Positions 32,163-44,593 of a stretch of DNA of 64,000 nt are shown here, one piece after another (positions within the stretch are counted from its first letter, which is position 1; each line of letters opens with the position of its first letter). Source of the stretch: Patiria pectinifera (lineage: Eukaryota; Echinodermata; Asteroidea; Valvatida; Asterinidae); contig CM057148.1 of assembly GCA_029964075.1 (NCBI GenBank), positions 30,683,916 to 30,747,915 of the forward strand, given 5' to 3'. Both the position numbers and the translations under genes were made by a program. The notes under the pieces are model-generated. The model was not told the DNA's origin and did no database searches. It saw nothing but the letters and a program-made list of their open reading frames with translations.

Positions 32163-35027
32163 TTTTTCTTTCTTCTTCTTCTTCTTTTTGTCGCCTAAAT
32201 CCCATAGACTTTGTACACGTTTTTTCTCAGTGCCACTTTTGGTACTAATCTTTGTCATACATCATTCAAATTAAGCATAGTCATAGTCCTTATAGCAGAG
32301 ATGTGCCCCGAAGAGTGACGTCATGGTGACGTCATCGACTAATTTATTATAGATTTTTGAATATTTAATTTGTCCCATAGACTTTGAACACAAAAATTAA
32401 GGAAAAAATGTCGATTTTCAAAGGGCATTTTCGACTGTTTGCCAGTAATTCATTTATATCACTCTTTGTCCAAGCAAAGACCCTATTTCAAACAACATTG
32501 TGTAATGATGACGTCATGATGACGTCATCAGGTGTTTATTTATAGGCAATTAAATTGTGACACTTTTAATATTTAAAAATGCATAAGAAATCAACCGTAC
32601 GCGTCCGCAGCATTCTGTTGCCGGCAAGTGGTAGAGTAGGTTAAGGTCTTTATTTCATTCAGTGTACGTGAAATCACGTGACCCTCGCTTCCGGTCGAAA
32701 AAGGCCCAAACCGGAAGTGGCTTATTATTTAAAAGTGGTAATAGAAATGAACTTGCTTTTAACGGTGTTAGTCTCTTGGCCGATAGTAGCCTTCAAATCA
32801 TCTACCGATGACGTCATGCAATCTTCGAGCGCCCTCTAGCGACAGGTTGAAAATTAGCAAAAATGTATTTTGAATAGATGTCTGTGGCGAAGTTTGTCGG
32901 AATCGCCTAAATAATGGTGTATATAATGACCTTGACCACCCTAAGACATGTGCGAAGTTTTAGGCGAATGACGTCATCAGACCGGAAGTTATAATGAAAA
33001 GACCCTTTTTCATTTGAAAATTCCTAAAAAATCAACCATGGCAGTTTTTATATTTGTTTTTACTTTAATTGTTGATTGGAGGGTAGGTCTGAAACATTTC
33101 AAAGTTTCGAGGCGATAAGCGAACTTGAACATACCCTGCGCAAGCTTAACACTTCACGTTGACAATACCTCTGCTTCAAAACATGCACAGGACAGGACGT
33201 CCACAATGTACATGTATATGCACGTACGTTGTACATAGGCACATACATCGTAGTCAGTCAGCCTGCAGCGCACGTGTTGCTGAGGTCAAATCCTGTCCAC
33301 AGTGACCGTTTTAGCCGATTTTCGGCTAACTTTGACAGATTTTATGTTCATGCATGCGCATAGACAGGGACGTATTATAGCACTTTTGGCATTAATCTTC
33401 GTCAGATATCATTGAAAGTTGGCATAAACATAGTCCCTATAGCCAAGTTTTGTCCCGAAGAGTGCAACAGGGTGACGTCTTCATGTGATTTATTATGGAT
33501 TTATGATTAATTAATTTTTCTCATAGACTTTGTACACAGCTTTCTCCACAAGTCTTTCCCTATACAACACTGATATATTTTACTGAGTAGTTCGGAACTT
33601 CGGCTGAGAATTACTATGAGAAGGAAAAAGAAATCGTATTTTTTTACGCCTGTCATTTGATTGAAAATATTCCCAAGAGTTAGAATAGCAAGTAATATTT
33701 TATAAAAATGTTTCAGTTTAAAGGAAAATCACGCATTTAAAGGTGCAGTTTTTCTGCTGTGGGATTTTTAACCTATTGACTTTGTATACGTTTTCAAGCC
33801 ACCATTTTTATAACTTGGCGATCTGGAATCGTCATCAAAGTTACAGCCAAGGAAGACCCTCATACAAAAATTATGCCAAGGCTATGACATCATGATGACG
33901 TCATCATCAAGTGATTTATTATGGATTCATGAATAATTAATTTTTCTCATAGACTTTGTACACAGCTTTCTCCACAAGTCTTTTCCTATACAACACTGAT
34001 ATATCTTACTGAGTAGTTCTGAACTTCGGCCGAGAATTACTATGAGAAGGAAAAAGAAATCGTATTTTTACGTTTGCCATTTGATTGAAAATATTCCCAG
34101 GAGTTAGAATAGCAAGTAATATTTTATAAAATGTTTCAGTTTAAAGGCAAATCACGTATTTAAAGGTGCAGTTTTTCTGCTGTGGGATTTTAACCCATTG
34201 ACTTTGTACAGGTTTTCAAGCCACAATTTTTATAACTTGGCGACCTGGAATCGTCATCAAAGTTACAGCTAAGGAAGACCTCATACACAAATTATGCCAA
34301 GACTATGACGTCACGATGACGTCATCACCTAATTTTTTATTGATTTTGAATATTTACGTACATATTGTGAAGTCTTATATCTACAGAAATGTAAGTCCGA
34401 TTGGGTTGAAACTTGGTATGTGGCTATACCAGGATGTGTTATAGATTAAAAATGAGGTGACGTCATGATGACGTCATTCTGAGATTTTATATGAATATTT
34501 ATTTGTTTGGACCTTTTAGCCATATCTCCCGAACGCAACATGCAAAATGCAAAATTCTTTTTTGCATTTGGTCTGTTATGTAATAGCTATTCGCACAAAA
34601 CTTGAAAAATGTGTTACGTCATCATGACGTCATCAAAATGCGATTTTTCAAAACTCATATTAGGAAAGGTCCAATTGTCATGAAATTTGGTGGGTAGGTA
34701 GTCAATCATACTAGTATGCAAAGTTCGAAGTGACGTCACGATGACGTCATCAAAAATTTAAAAATAATTGTCGATTTTCAAAGTGCGTTTTCGACTCTTT
34801 GCCAGTAATTTATTAAGATCACTCTTTGTCCAAGCAAAGATCTTGTACACGCGCACATACATCGTATTGCCGAGGTCAAATCCTGTCCACAGTGACCGTT
34901 TTAGCCGATTTTTCGGGTAACTTTGACATATTTTATGTTCATGCATATTCAAGGCATATTATTGATTAAAAAAAATTATGATGCGGAAAAGCCTTATGTT
35001 CTGTTGCAAACAGACATAGACCTCTAG
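32163..35027 (+). mobile_element. Helitron-like unit B (2.9 kb)
   Basis: Direct head-to-tail duplicate of unit A. It begins right after CTAG of unit A with TTTTTCTTTCTTCTTC and ends with the hairpin TATGTTCTG..CAGACATA and CTAG at 35024-35027. It carries about a dozen TGACGTCA palindromes. It lacks the foldback element. Differences from A are scattered substitutions and small indels, so the duplication is not recent. Confidence 0.55.
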
Positions 35028-36178
35028 TTTTTTTTCTTATTTGTCCACTTTTGTCATATGTTTTGTACACGTTTTTCTTCTACCCATACACTTTGGCATT
35101 TTCGTAAATGCCATCGACTTCAGACTAGGCACACACTTAGACCAACACCCACAGATGGTCCTAGAAGAAATTTGTGATCATGACATCATCAAGTGTCAGG
35201 TTACGTAACATTAAAGGTGCATTTTTACTCCATAGGTTTTGTACACGTTTTCCTTCAATCAGTACATTTTGGCACTTTCATAGATCTGATTGACTTCAGA
35301 CTTGGCAGACACGCATATCACCAACCGCAGATGGTCCTATAAGGTTTTCGTCATGTTGACGTCATCAGGTGTCATGTGAGGGCGCCCTAACTTTGCATTT
35401 GTTGCAGCCCTGTAACTTTGCAAGTATGGGTCCGATTGCGTTGAAACTTTGCATGCCCTCACATTGGGGCGTGTTTCGTGTGGCAATATAGGTGACGTCA
35501 TCGCGACGTCATTAGCTGTCATGTGAGGGCGCCCTAACTTTGAATAATTTCCATATTCCCACGAGTATGCATCCAATTTGGTTGAAGCTTTGCATTCACA
35601 CAAACTTGAATCCGTTATACACCAGAATATAGGTTAAGTCAAGGTGACGTCATTGGTCGTCATGTGAGGGCGCCCTAACATAGCATCATTTGCAGCCCTA
35701 TATCTTTGTGAGCATGGGTCCCATTGCGTTGAAACTTTGAATGCCCTTGAAATTCGTGATCGTGACGTCATCAGGTGTCACGTTACTTTACATTAAAGAT
35801 GCACATTTTCCCTAAATGTTTTGTACACGTTTTAAAACAGTCCACCTTGGCACCTTCATAAATGCGATCAACCTCAGACTTAATACATACTTAGACCACC
35901 ACCCACAGATGGTCCAAGAAGAAATTTGTGATTGTGACATCATCAGGTGTCAGGTTACGTCACATTAAAGATGCATTTTTCCCCCATATGTTTTGTACAC
36001 GTTTTAAAACACTCCAGTTTGGCATCTTCGTAAATCCGGTTATAACTTGACATGTATGTATAATATGCTGTTATACATGTAGATGTCATTTTAAGTGACG
36101 TCACTGATTGTGCATCACGTGCACAGAGTATTTCGAATAACCGAAACAGCTTGTGTTTGTCCACAAACACATCTCTAG
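35028..36178 (+). mobile_element. Helitron-like unit C (about 1.15 kb)
   Basis: Ends with the hairpin TGTGTTTGTCCACAAACACA and CTAG at 36175-36178. Its body repeats a module of about 175-200 bp: ATGTTTTGTACACGTTTT, CGATTGACTTCAGACTTGG, CCACCACCCACAGATGGTCC, GACGTCATCAGGTGTCAGG. TGACGTCA and near variants recur. Confidence 0.5.
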
Positions 36179-37228
36179 TTTCTTTTTTTTCTCCTTTTTC
36201 AGACTTTTTCTCCATAGGTTTAACACACGTTTCTTCTACCAGTCCACTTTGCCACTTTTTAAAATCCGATTGATTTCAGACTTGGTACATACTTAGACCA
36301 CCACCCACAGATGGTCCTAGAAGAAATTTGTGATCGTGACGTCATCAGGTGTCAGGTTACGTCACATTAAAGATGCATTTTTCCCCATATGTTTTGTACA
36401 CGTTTTAAAACACTCCAGTTTGGCATAGTCTTCGTAAATCCGATCGACTTTTAAACTTAATTCATACTTAGACCACCACCCAAAGATGGTCCTAGACGAA
36501 ATTCGTGATCGTGACGTCATGAAGTGTCAGGTTACGTCACATTAAAGACGCATTTTCCCCATAGGGTTTGTACATGTTTTAAAACGCTCCATTTCGGCAT
36601 TTTCGTAAATTTGATCAACTATATACTTGGTACACACTTAGACTACTACCCATAGATGGTCCTAGAAGAAATTCGTCATCGTGGCGTCATGAGGTGTCAG
36701 GTTACGTCACATTAAAGATGCATTATTTCCCTATTGCTTTTGTACACGTTTTTCTTCAAACTTCCACTTCTATACATGTATTTCTGATTGACTTTACACT
36801 TGTCAGACACTAGTAAGACCAGCAGCCTAAGATGGTCCCCAGTGAGTTTGTAACGATGACATCATCATGTATCACGTGACGTGACATTAAATGAGCATTT
36901 CTTCGAATCGCTATAACTTCGGATGTACAAGTCCGATTGGATTAAAACTTGGTATGCACATTCACAAGGATGTGTTATAGATGAAAATTGGAGTGACGTC
37001 ATCACCAAATGTCATGTGACGTCCCTTAAAGAGGCATTTTATTCTTGTATAGGCCTATATCTACAGAACTACATGTATAATGTTCGATTTGGTTGTAACT
37101 TGACATGTACGTATTATAATGTGCTGTTATAGATGACATTTACAGTGACGTCACTGATTGTTCGTCACGTGCACAGAGTATTTCAAATATCCGAAACAGC
37201 TTGTGTTTGTCCACAAACACATTTCTAG
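36179..37228 (+). mobile_element. Helitron-like unit D (about 1.05 kb)
   Basis: Same modules as unit C, with four CCACCACC/ACTACTACCC..GATGGTCCTAG modules in a row, then CATCACCAAATGTCATGTGACG, and the identical terminal hairpin with CTAG at 37225-37228 followed by T. It is the last unit of the array. Confidence 0.5.
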
Positions 37229-37239
37229 TTTTACCTGTT

Positions 37240-37497
37240 TTGTTTGCTTCAAATGTATGCTGATGACTGCAAATGGTGCCCGACTAAACTTAGTGCAAAT
37301 ATATGGGAGTCCAGAGAGGCCATATAAAGCTTATTCTCGATCATAACCCCATCTAAAAACACGTTAAAATTGTGCAGCAGAAGGATTCCAGTCAAACCAG
37401 TGAGTTTGGCGGTTTTGAGACATCATCTTTTATTGAAAAAAAAATGCATTTTGCCGACGCGCATGGCTACGGCGACGTGCGCGCATACCAGAAACCG
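37240..37497 (+). repeat. Interspersed repeat, inverted partner of 21283-21590
   Basis: Reads CTGATGACTGCAAATGGTGC, CACGTTAAAATTGTGCAGCA and GCGCATGGCTACGGCGACG, the reverse complement of the block at 21.3-21.6 kb. It abuts the end of the Helitron-like array. Confidence 0.65.
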
Positions 37498-37984
37498 GAG
37501 CCTTTTTTGTTTGGCCTGATCCATTCTTTTTATAGGCCACTGTTTTAGTAAAGGCTGAACTTTCTGGGTACGATCGAGTGTACTAGTCCGTACCATTTTT
37601 TTTCATAAAGATATGATAAAAACAGTTACGATTTATCAGTTAGATTTTATTTTTACACGGAGATTTAAATGAAAGTTCCGGCTCACACGGTAATGTTTGG
37701 CGCAAATGGTCGATATGGAAAGCGCGAATTCGTTTTTCCATCCAAATGAATGCAAATTCTGAATGAATGTTTAAATAATAGGAGTCAGTATTCCTCGTGG
37801 TACCAGGATACTTTTGTTTGTATTTTTAAAGCCATGTTGATACTTATTAAATGGATAAGCACGGTTTGAAATTGACTAATTTTGCGTGGTTACAGATATA
37901 TGGCCAAAACCTCTGGACTCCCTACCTCTTGCCATGATCTTAAAATTCTTCTTAAAATCGAAGCCATTGGATTCAAATCGGATG
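37498..37984. other. Intergenic DNA, nothing recognised
   Basis: No supported feature. Confidence 0.4.
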
Positions 37985-38410
37985 ATAATAATAATAATAA
38001 TAATAGTGGCATCTTATTAAGCGCAAACAGGTCCATCACTAGGTGACGCTCATGGCGCTATACAAAGAGTAAGCACAAACTACAAAACTTATAAATGACA
38101 AAATTATAAATGACAAACCTACAAATTATAAATGCTAGGTCCAAGACATATGAATTGCAAGGTGCAAGCCGAAGAGGAGATTAGAATGTGAACAGATAGG
38201 TTTTGAGCTCTTGTTTGAAGGAGATCGAAGAGGGAGCTTGACGGATAGAGAGGGGTAGACTGTTCCAGAGAGTAGGGCCTGCGTGAGAGAAGCTGTGGTC
38301 ACCCCAAGAGTGTCGGGATCGAGGAATTTGAAGAAGGGAGGAGTCTGATGATCGAAGCCTGCGTGGGGGTGGTATGCCTGTATTGAGTTTTATAAGTAGA
38401 CATGATCCAA
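37985..38410 (-). repeat. Retroposon-like repeat with (ATT)n tail
   Basis: (AAT)n at 37985-38005 forms an ATT tail for an element on the minus strand. The adjacent CATGGCGCTATACAAAG is typical of LINE/SINE 3' regions in deuterostomes. Further on are GTTTTGAGCTCTTGTTTGAA, GACTGTTCCAGAGAGTAGGG and GAAGCTGTGGTCACCCCAAG, words I recognise from widespread deuterostome repeats. I cannot name the family. No intact frame. Confidence 0.5.
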
Positions 38411-38850
38411 GAATTCGTGGTCATTTTGATAAACTGAGTGATATCATGCACGAATGTTCCGTGTTGCCGTGTTGTTTGGAGTGGGATTAGCCATTGCCAG
38501 ACTTTGTCTGGTACCGCGGTGTTAACAGTGATAATGCGTGGACACTTATTCCGTTGTATAGAGCGGGATTGGAACTATGCTTTGCCCGTGCGTAACGGCA
38601 GGCCGTCTGGCATTGTCTGGTCGCATCGCGGTGTTTGCTCGGCGCGCGCCTGGACAGTGCGAAGGTCGGGGGGTCGTAACTTTTTGGTTATGAGTGGTAA
38701 AAACCTGATTCAAAAATCAAGTTGTTGTTTATTTAATGGGGATTCATATGATAATAACCATTTTGATAGGTTTTGAAAATAAGATTAATAAAACATGCTA
38801 AAAGTAAATGATGTAAATCTTACGGAATAGAAACTCAAAATGTGGCCATT
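38411..38850. other. Intergenic DNA, nothing recognised
   Basis: The frame 38438-38776 is open but resembles no family and is probably by chance. Confidence 0.35.
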
Positions 38851-38851
38851 T

Positions 38852-39007
38852 AAATTGTTGTATCTCCGAAGGGCAAACACCTATGAGCCTGATTCAAACG
38901 CCATTGATTGTGTTGTGTAATTTGCTTTCAAATTGTTGTATCTCTAAAGGGCAAACACCTATGAGCCTGATTCAAACGCCATTGATTGTGTTGTGTAATT
39001 TGCTTTC
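38852..39007 (+). repeat. 78-bp tandem duplication (two copies)
   Basis: AAATTGTTGTATCTC and GGGCAAACACCTATGAGCCT recur with a 78-bp period and almost no differences, so the duplication is recent or has been homogenised. The repeated peptide in this frame is a by-product. Confidence 0.85.
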
Positions 39008-39204
39008 AGTGATACAAAACTTGAGATTTCTTTCTTTAAAAATAATATTCGCCGGACTCTTTACAAGAGGAAACCCATTGCAAGCTATAAATTTGTAAGC
39101 CAGGCACTCCAAAACTCAGTGAATTAAACTAAAAAGATGTTAAAACTCCAACATAATCTTAGCCTTGTTTTAGTGATTTATATGTTATTACGTGTTTTGA
39201 TAGC

Positions 39205-39340
39205 TGACCTCGGCCTCGGCCTTGGCCTCGGAGATGGTGGCCTCGTCCTTGGCCTTGGCCTCGCGGTTGGCCTCGGAGGTTGTGGCCTCGGCCTTGCCTC
39301 GACCTCGGAGGTTGTGGCCTCGACTACAACACTGGTAATT
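39205..39340 (+). repeat. GGCCTC minisatellite, copy 2
   Basis: Repeats of GGCCTCGGCCTTGGCCTCGG-like words, followed by CTCGACTACAACACTGG. It is related to 27484-27645. Confidence 0.7.
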
Positions 39341-39369
39341 ACTAATTACACATGACGGTCGATATTCCG

Positions 39370-39740
39370 CACCAACAGTAAAGACGGATAGTCCGAAGTG
39401 TCATACTGACGAACCGTATCGCCCAATCGGACTATCGAACCTTTTTCTCATTTCGGACTATCGAACTTTATCGTCAATTCGGAATATCGAACCCTACCGT
39501 ACACTAAGACTATCGAACCTTATAGTCCATTCGGACTATCGAACCCTATCGTCTATTCGGACTTTCGAGGCTTCGGATTAATTAACATTATTCTATTTTC
39601 GGACTAATGGGCCCTTCAGACTATCGAAGCTTCGGATTATCGAACCTTCTGACTACTGACTACGAACCTTTGGACTAATGACCCTTCGGATTAAAGAACC
39701 TTCGGAATATCGAACTTTCGGAATATCGGGCTGTAACCCC
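39370..39740. repeat. Foldback-family copy of TTCGGACTATCGAACC units
   Basis: Reverse-orientation relative of 381-830: it shares GTGTCATACTGACGAACCGT and the edge CGGGCTGTAACCCC. AATTACACATGACGGTCG lies just left of it (about 39345) and again near 39956, a possible large duplication around the insertion. Confidence 0.7.
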
Positions 39741-40485
39741 TTTATAGACATTCACCTGCAGAAACAGCTAAAAACAGCACATATCTTACCATAGCAACCC
39801 TGAAAAGTTGCCAAATTTAGACATTGACCTTTTAGAGCCTCAAACCTTGCCTCAAGTGTCAGGTATCTTCACAAAACTGTATTAAAGGATACCAAGATTG
39901 TCAAAATCGGTCTGGGGGTTTAAATTTTACGAAATTGTGTATGACTGAAAGGGTAATTACACATGACGGTCGGTATTAGTGTCTTAGGGGTAGGGTTAGT
40001 CAAAACTGCTGTAGCGATTCTAATTTCTAAGACAGAAAGCTCAACTAACACTCGAATTGAAGCTCATGATGTCAGGTGTTTTTTCTAATAACAACAAAAG
40101 TTTGTATCTAACAAAAAATTGTAATTTTTCAACTCTTTTCTGTCCCCAAAAAGGGCAAAGTCACAACATTTGGGGGTGTCCTTAAAGCAATACACTCCCC
40201 GATAACACGATTGCGGATGAACTTGGAACCACAAATATTTGTTCTTGTTTACACATCCTATGAAGATGCAAACAGGTAACGATAGGACCATTTTTGAGAG
40301 AGTGCCCGGAAATATGGTTTTAGCGGGTTTTTTTTTAAATAGCTCAAAAAATAACGGTTTTTTTTAGCCGGAAGACAAAAATACCGGCTGTGCAACTTCA
40401 GAGCACAATTTTTGGATGCCCTAAGGTGTACTACAACTGAAAATAATAGTAAGATTAGTCATAAAATCAGTATTGGGAGTAAACG
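39741..40485. other. Intergenic DNA, nothing recognised
   Basis: No supported frame or repeat other than the second AATTACACATGACGGTCG at about 39956. Confidence 0.4.
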
Positions 40486-40489
40486 GGAA

Positions 40490-41830
40490 TGGGGTAGAGG
40501 GAGGCTAACTGACGGTTCATACTTCACGTGAAAACAAAAGCCACAAATTAAGTATCTCTCTTGGAGCCAAATGCGTTATATGCAATTAATTAAGGCTTTA
40601 TTCTTATACTTCCAAAGCTATCACAAGACAGTATGGGTAATCCAGTGTACCTCATGTGTTTACGAACAAGGTTAGAAGTTGGACTTCGGCTGATAAAAAA
40701 AATAGCTTTCCAAGCAACAGTATCGCCATTTCGTTATCCCTTATTGTTATCGTTTTTCAAATAGACCGCATATTATTTGTTTAATCGTATAATTGGGTTC
40801 AAAATTCAGCGTCGGATGACAAAAAAGAAAGATAGCCACTGATATTATCTGGTAAAAGCATTCCTTATTCATTCGTACAAATGGTTAGTCATGGATTGTA
40901 AATCTCAGTACAAGGTGATTCAACTTATTTTAAGTTGAATCAAATTGTAAGACAGTAAAACCATAATATGTATAACTAATACAATTATGTTCCGCCTATT
41001 TCCCAAATTTCTTATAATATGTTAGCCTCATGGGTCTGAAGTTATAAAAACGAAAAATTTTACTCCAATGGTCCTTCAGAGCTGTTTGCAAAAGTTAATT
41101 GTCATAATAAGATTAAACCTTCAAACTGCCACGAAAATAACATAAACAGCCTATTTTAAACAGAATGTGTGTAATGCAAAAATGACTTTCAGTTTTCTTC
41201 ATTCAAATTAATGTCAGTTTATTGCTGTTCATAATATAACTGGTATTTGTTTCCACACTAATTTGACTAGTTTTTATCGTAGGCCAAATGACCGTCATTT
41301 GATTCAAAGGAAAACGGCTTAAATTAGTATTTTTCACATTATTACTTAATAATTAATATTAAATATTCCTAAAGGAATTAGCTTGCGTTTTCTTGTTATG
41401 TTTACTTGAAGACTTGTTTGTTTATTCATTTATAGGTATGTTTACACAGTACTGTACAGTATACGAACATTACGTATCAGCTGTAAAACGGCGAAGGATA
41501 TATTATGAAATTCGCTGGAGACACTTTCTGAAAGTTAGTTTATATCCATTCAGTGTATATATCGACTTAAACCCCGATTCTTCCAGGCTCTTATTAAATA
41601 CTAACATATTGAAACTACAGTCGATTACTTGCAGTATACAGTACATTATTGTAAACTACGGCAAATCTAGGCAATAATAGCGGTTGATGATATTTATGTA
41701 ATTTACTTAGTCATGCATGTGTGTTTTTGATTCATGTCATTATGTAAATCCCCTTACACCCTTCTGATTTACACAACTTAAACATCATCAGGAAAAAGTG
41801 AATACCATGTCGTTTATGCATGCTTGGACC
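40490..41830 (+). mobile_element. hAT-like DNA transposon fossil, copy 2 (3' truncated)
   Basis: Begins AGAGGGAGGCTAACTGACGG and follows copies 1 and 3 through CCAAATGCGTTATATGCAAT, the TTTCCACACTAATT box and GTAAAACGGCGAAGGATATA. It breaks off near 41815 (GTGAATACCATGTCG), just before the transposase part. No coding remnant. Confidence 0.65.
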
Positions 41831-42681
41831 GGTATGCCTTAACCCATGGGAGAACTGTGGATTCCACTAAATCGGCCACCCAGAATAGAGCAAAACTAAC
41901 TCTGTATATGCTAAAACTATGTGTTTTAAGGACATTTTTTTTTAAACGAGCAAAATGCCAAAAGCTTAAATGTTTGCAGTGTTTTTGTTCAACTTGATAG
42001 CAATACAATTATTTAGTATAAAGCAAAGAAACGAAAATGAACGAATCCAGATGCGGATTTGCGGCGTTACTCTGGATCAAAAATGTGACAATTTTTTAGA
42101 GACTTTTGTACGCAAAACATTCAAAGCCATCTTTGCTGCCCTACTTAAAATCAGATGTCAAATATACAGCAAATAAGCAGTTTTCAGTGGTTTAAAATGA
42201 AGTATTTGTTTGTCCTCTTCAAGCTTTTGTGGTTGTTTACTTTATGTAAAATAAATCACGTTTATTTCATGATTATCCAATAACATCTCTAATTCATTTC
42301 CTCATATCCGTACATGTACCATCATTTTTAACTGCTCAACTTGCCCTAAATTCGTCTTTAGCTCAAATATTTCCTAGAGACCCCATTTTGTTTTCATATT
42401 TTTCCTGATGTTAAAAAATGGTATTCTTGATTTTGATTTTTTTTGTCTTTCGAAAATGTTACTGGACATCTTATACACATTTGGTACCAACATTTGATTT
42501 GAAATTAATTGTTCCCTCGTCATTAAATGTTTCACTCCCCCCTATATTATTTAAGTGTTTTAAATGTATAAGTGATATACATTAATTTGTTTAATTAAAT
42601 AAAATATAAAATAAAAAACACCATAACCAACATCGCATGTTATAACTAACATTAAAACCAAACAAAAAACAATTCATCGTG
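41831..42681. other. Intergenic DNA, nothing recognised
   Basis: AT-rich, with short chance frames. Confidence 0.4.
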
Positions 42682-42917
42682 CAGGTAATAATTATCGTTT
42701 CGGTTTGCGGTAACACCATGTGGTAATAACTACTGCTTAGAAGATATTAGTTCTGAAAAGAACTTGTCCTGCTTATTATCAACTTTGCTAAGTAGTTTTT
42801 TGTTCTGATAAGAACAGTCCTGCTGTAAGTTCTACAAACTTGTCTTTGGTCTCAACGTTTCGACTAGCCTGCTCTAGTCATCGTCAGGAGACTGAAGATA
42901 GTTTGAGATGCTACTCC

Positions 42918-43440
42918 TTAAGTAGGATTTGTTAGGATTAGGAGTGCTTGCTGGGCATGCCCTGCTCGCTCGGGTGTGTCAGTTGGTTGTGAGGCTTGGG
43001 CATTGTGTTGAGGGATGCCCGCTGAGCGTCCTGCTCGCTCGACTGTGTCAGTTGGCTGTGAGCCTTGGGCATTGTGTTGAGGGATGCCCGCTGAGCGTCC
43101 TGCTCGCTCAGGTGTGTCAGTTGGCTGTGAGCCACGGGTGTTGCAACTTGGAATAACTGAATGCCAAATGTTGCTTATGAAATAGCCGATATCTTGTGGG
43201 ACAGTGTCATGTTTGTGGATCTCAATAGCTTCTCTGATACGACGGGTGTACCAGTGTTTCTCTGGGGCTATAATTTCCGCTTGTTCCCAATCCACAACAT
43301 GATCCAGATCAGCAGAGTGTTTGACAATTGCCGATTTGTCAAGTTCCCCTCTGCGGCCGTGAGCTATGTGTTCTTTAAGCCTGGTAGTGAGGTTTCTTCC
43401 GGTCTCGCCAATGTACACTTTGCCACATGAGCAAGGAATT
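42918..43440 (-). pseudogene. Penelope-like GIY-YIG endonuclease, left arm
   Basis: The frame contains VYIGETGRNLTTRLKEH, the GIY-YIG-type core with its conserved Arg, then HSADLDHVVDWEQAEIIAPE and RRIREAIEIHKH. The C-terminus carries three repeats of about 24 residues (SQPTDTPERAGRSAGIPQHN type). The frame is offset from the upstream RT frame by a shift near 43390. In Penelope-like elements this domain makes the nick that primes reverse transcription. Confidence 0.85.
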
Positions 43441-44020
43441 CGGTAAACTCCTGCTTGACTTCTCGGGTTGTGCTTGTCTTTGTGGGTGTACGATTTCGTT
43501 TCGAGTTTGTTGCGAGTTCGGTAGTAGACCTTAATATTGGCTTCACGGAGGATTCGCTGGATCTTGCATGGCCAATATACGGAAGGACTGCAACCGGCAT
43601 GTCGGGTGTGTTCAGCGTGTGTGACATGCTCGAATCCGGTGCGAGGCTGTGTTTCTTTGGTCTGTACCCATTGTCTCTTAGCACTTTATTGAGGTGCTTC
43701 AGTTCGGATTGTAGGTGTTCATCATCACTGATGATATGTGCCCTTCGAAGTAGGGTGCGGTTCACCGAGGTTTTCACTGATGGTGGGTGGAATGAACGAG
43801 CATTGAGGTATCGGTCTGTATGTGTAGGTTTCCTGTATACAGAGTGCCCAAGTGAACCATCTGCCCGTTTGGAAATGAGTACATCAAGGAAAGGCAATGA
43901 ATCGGATGTCTCAGTTTCCATGGTGAATTGTATACTCGGGTGTTGTTGGTTGAGATGGCGGAGGAAACCATCGAGCCTGTCCGGGCCATGTGGCCATATA
44001 ATGAATGTATCATCTACGTA
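43364..44020 (-). pseudogene. Penelope-like reverse transcriptase, C-terminal part
   Basis: About 44018-43925 reads RYVDDTFIIWPHGPDRLDGF, holding the catalytic YVDD. The frame 43921-43364 continues FLDVLISKRADGSLGHSVYR, KPTHTDRYLNARSFHP and the thumb/connector region up to TREVKQEFTEFLAHVAKC. RT motifs 1 to 4 upstream of YVDD are absent because the inverted arm begins there. It cannot be active. Confidence 0.85.
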
Positions 44021-44593
44021 TCGAAGTCATGTGGCAAAGTGTACATTGGCGAGACCGGCAGGAACCTCACTACCAGGCTTAAAGAACACATAGCTCACGG
44101 CCGCAGAGGGGAACTTGACAAATCGGCAATTGTCAAACACTCTGCTGATCTGGATCATGTTGTGGATTGGGAACAAGCGGAAATTATAGCCCCAGAGAAA
44201 CACTGGTACACCCGTCATGTCAGAGAAGCTATTGAGATCCACAAACATGACACTGTCCCACAAGATATCGGCTATTTCATAAGCAACATTTGGCATTCAG
44301 TTATTCCAAGTTGCAACACCCGTGGCTCACAGCCAACTGACACACCTGAGCGAGCAGGACGCTCAGCGGGCATCCCTCAACACAATGCCCAAGGCTCACA
44401 GCCAACTGACACAGTCGAGCGAGCAGGACGCTCAGCGGGCATCCCTCAACACAATGCCCAAGCCTCACAACCAACTGACACACCCGAGCGAGCAGGGCAT
44501 GCCCAGCAAGCACTCCCAATCCTAACAAATCCTACTCAAGGAGTAGCATCTCAAACTATCTTCAGTCTCCTGACGATGACTAGAGCAGGCTAG
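44015..44593 (+). pseudogene. Penelope-like GIY-YIG endonuclease, right arm
   Basis: Nearly identical to the left-arm domain (KVYIGETGRNLTTRLKEH, DLDHVVDWEQAE, RHVREAIEIHKH, three SQPTDT-type repeats). It joins the RT segment at 44020-44027 in opposite orientation, with no RT of its own. Confidence 0.85.

Noticed and set aside
38438..38776. 112-residue plus-strand frame
   Set aside because: No domain, next to a retroposon-like repeat, no splice context.
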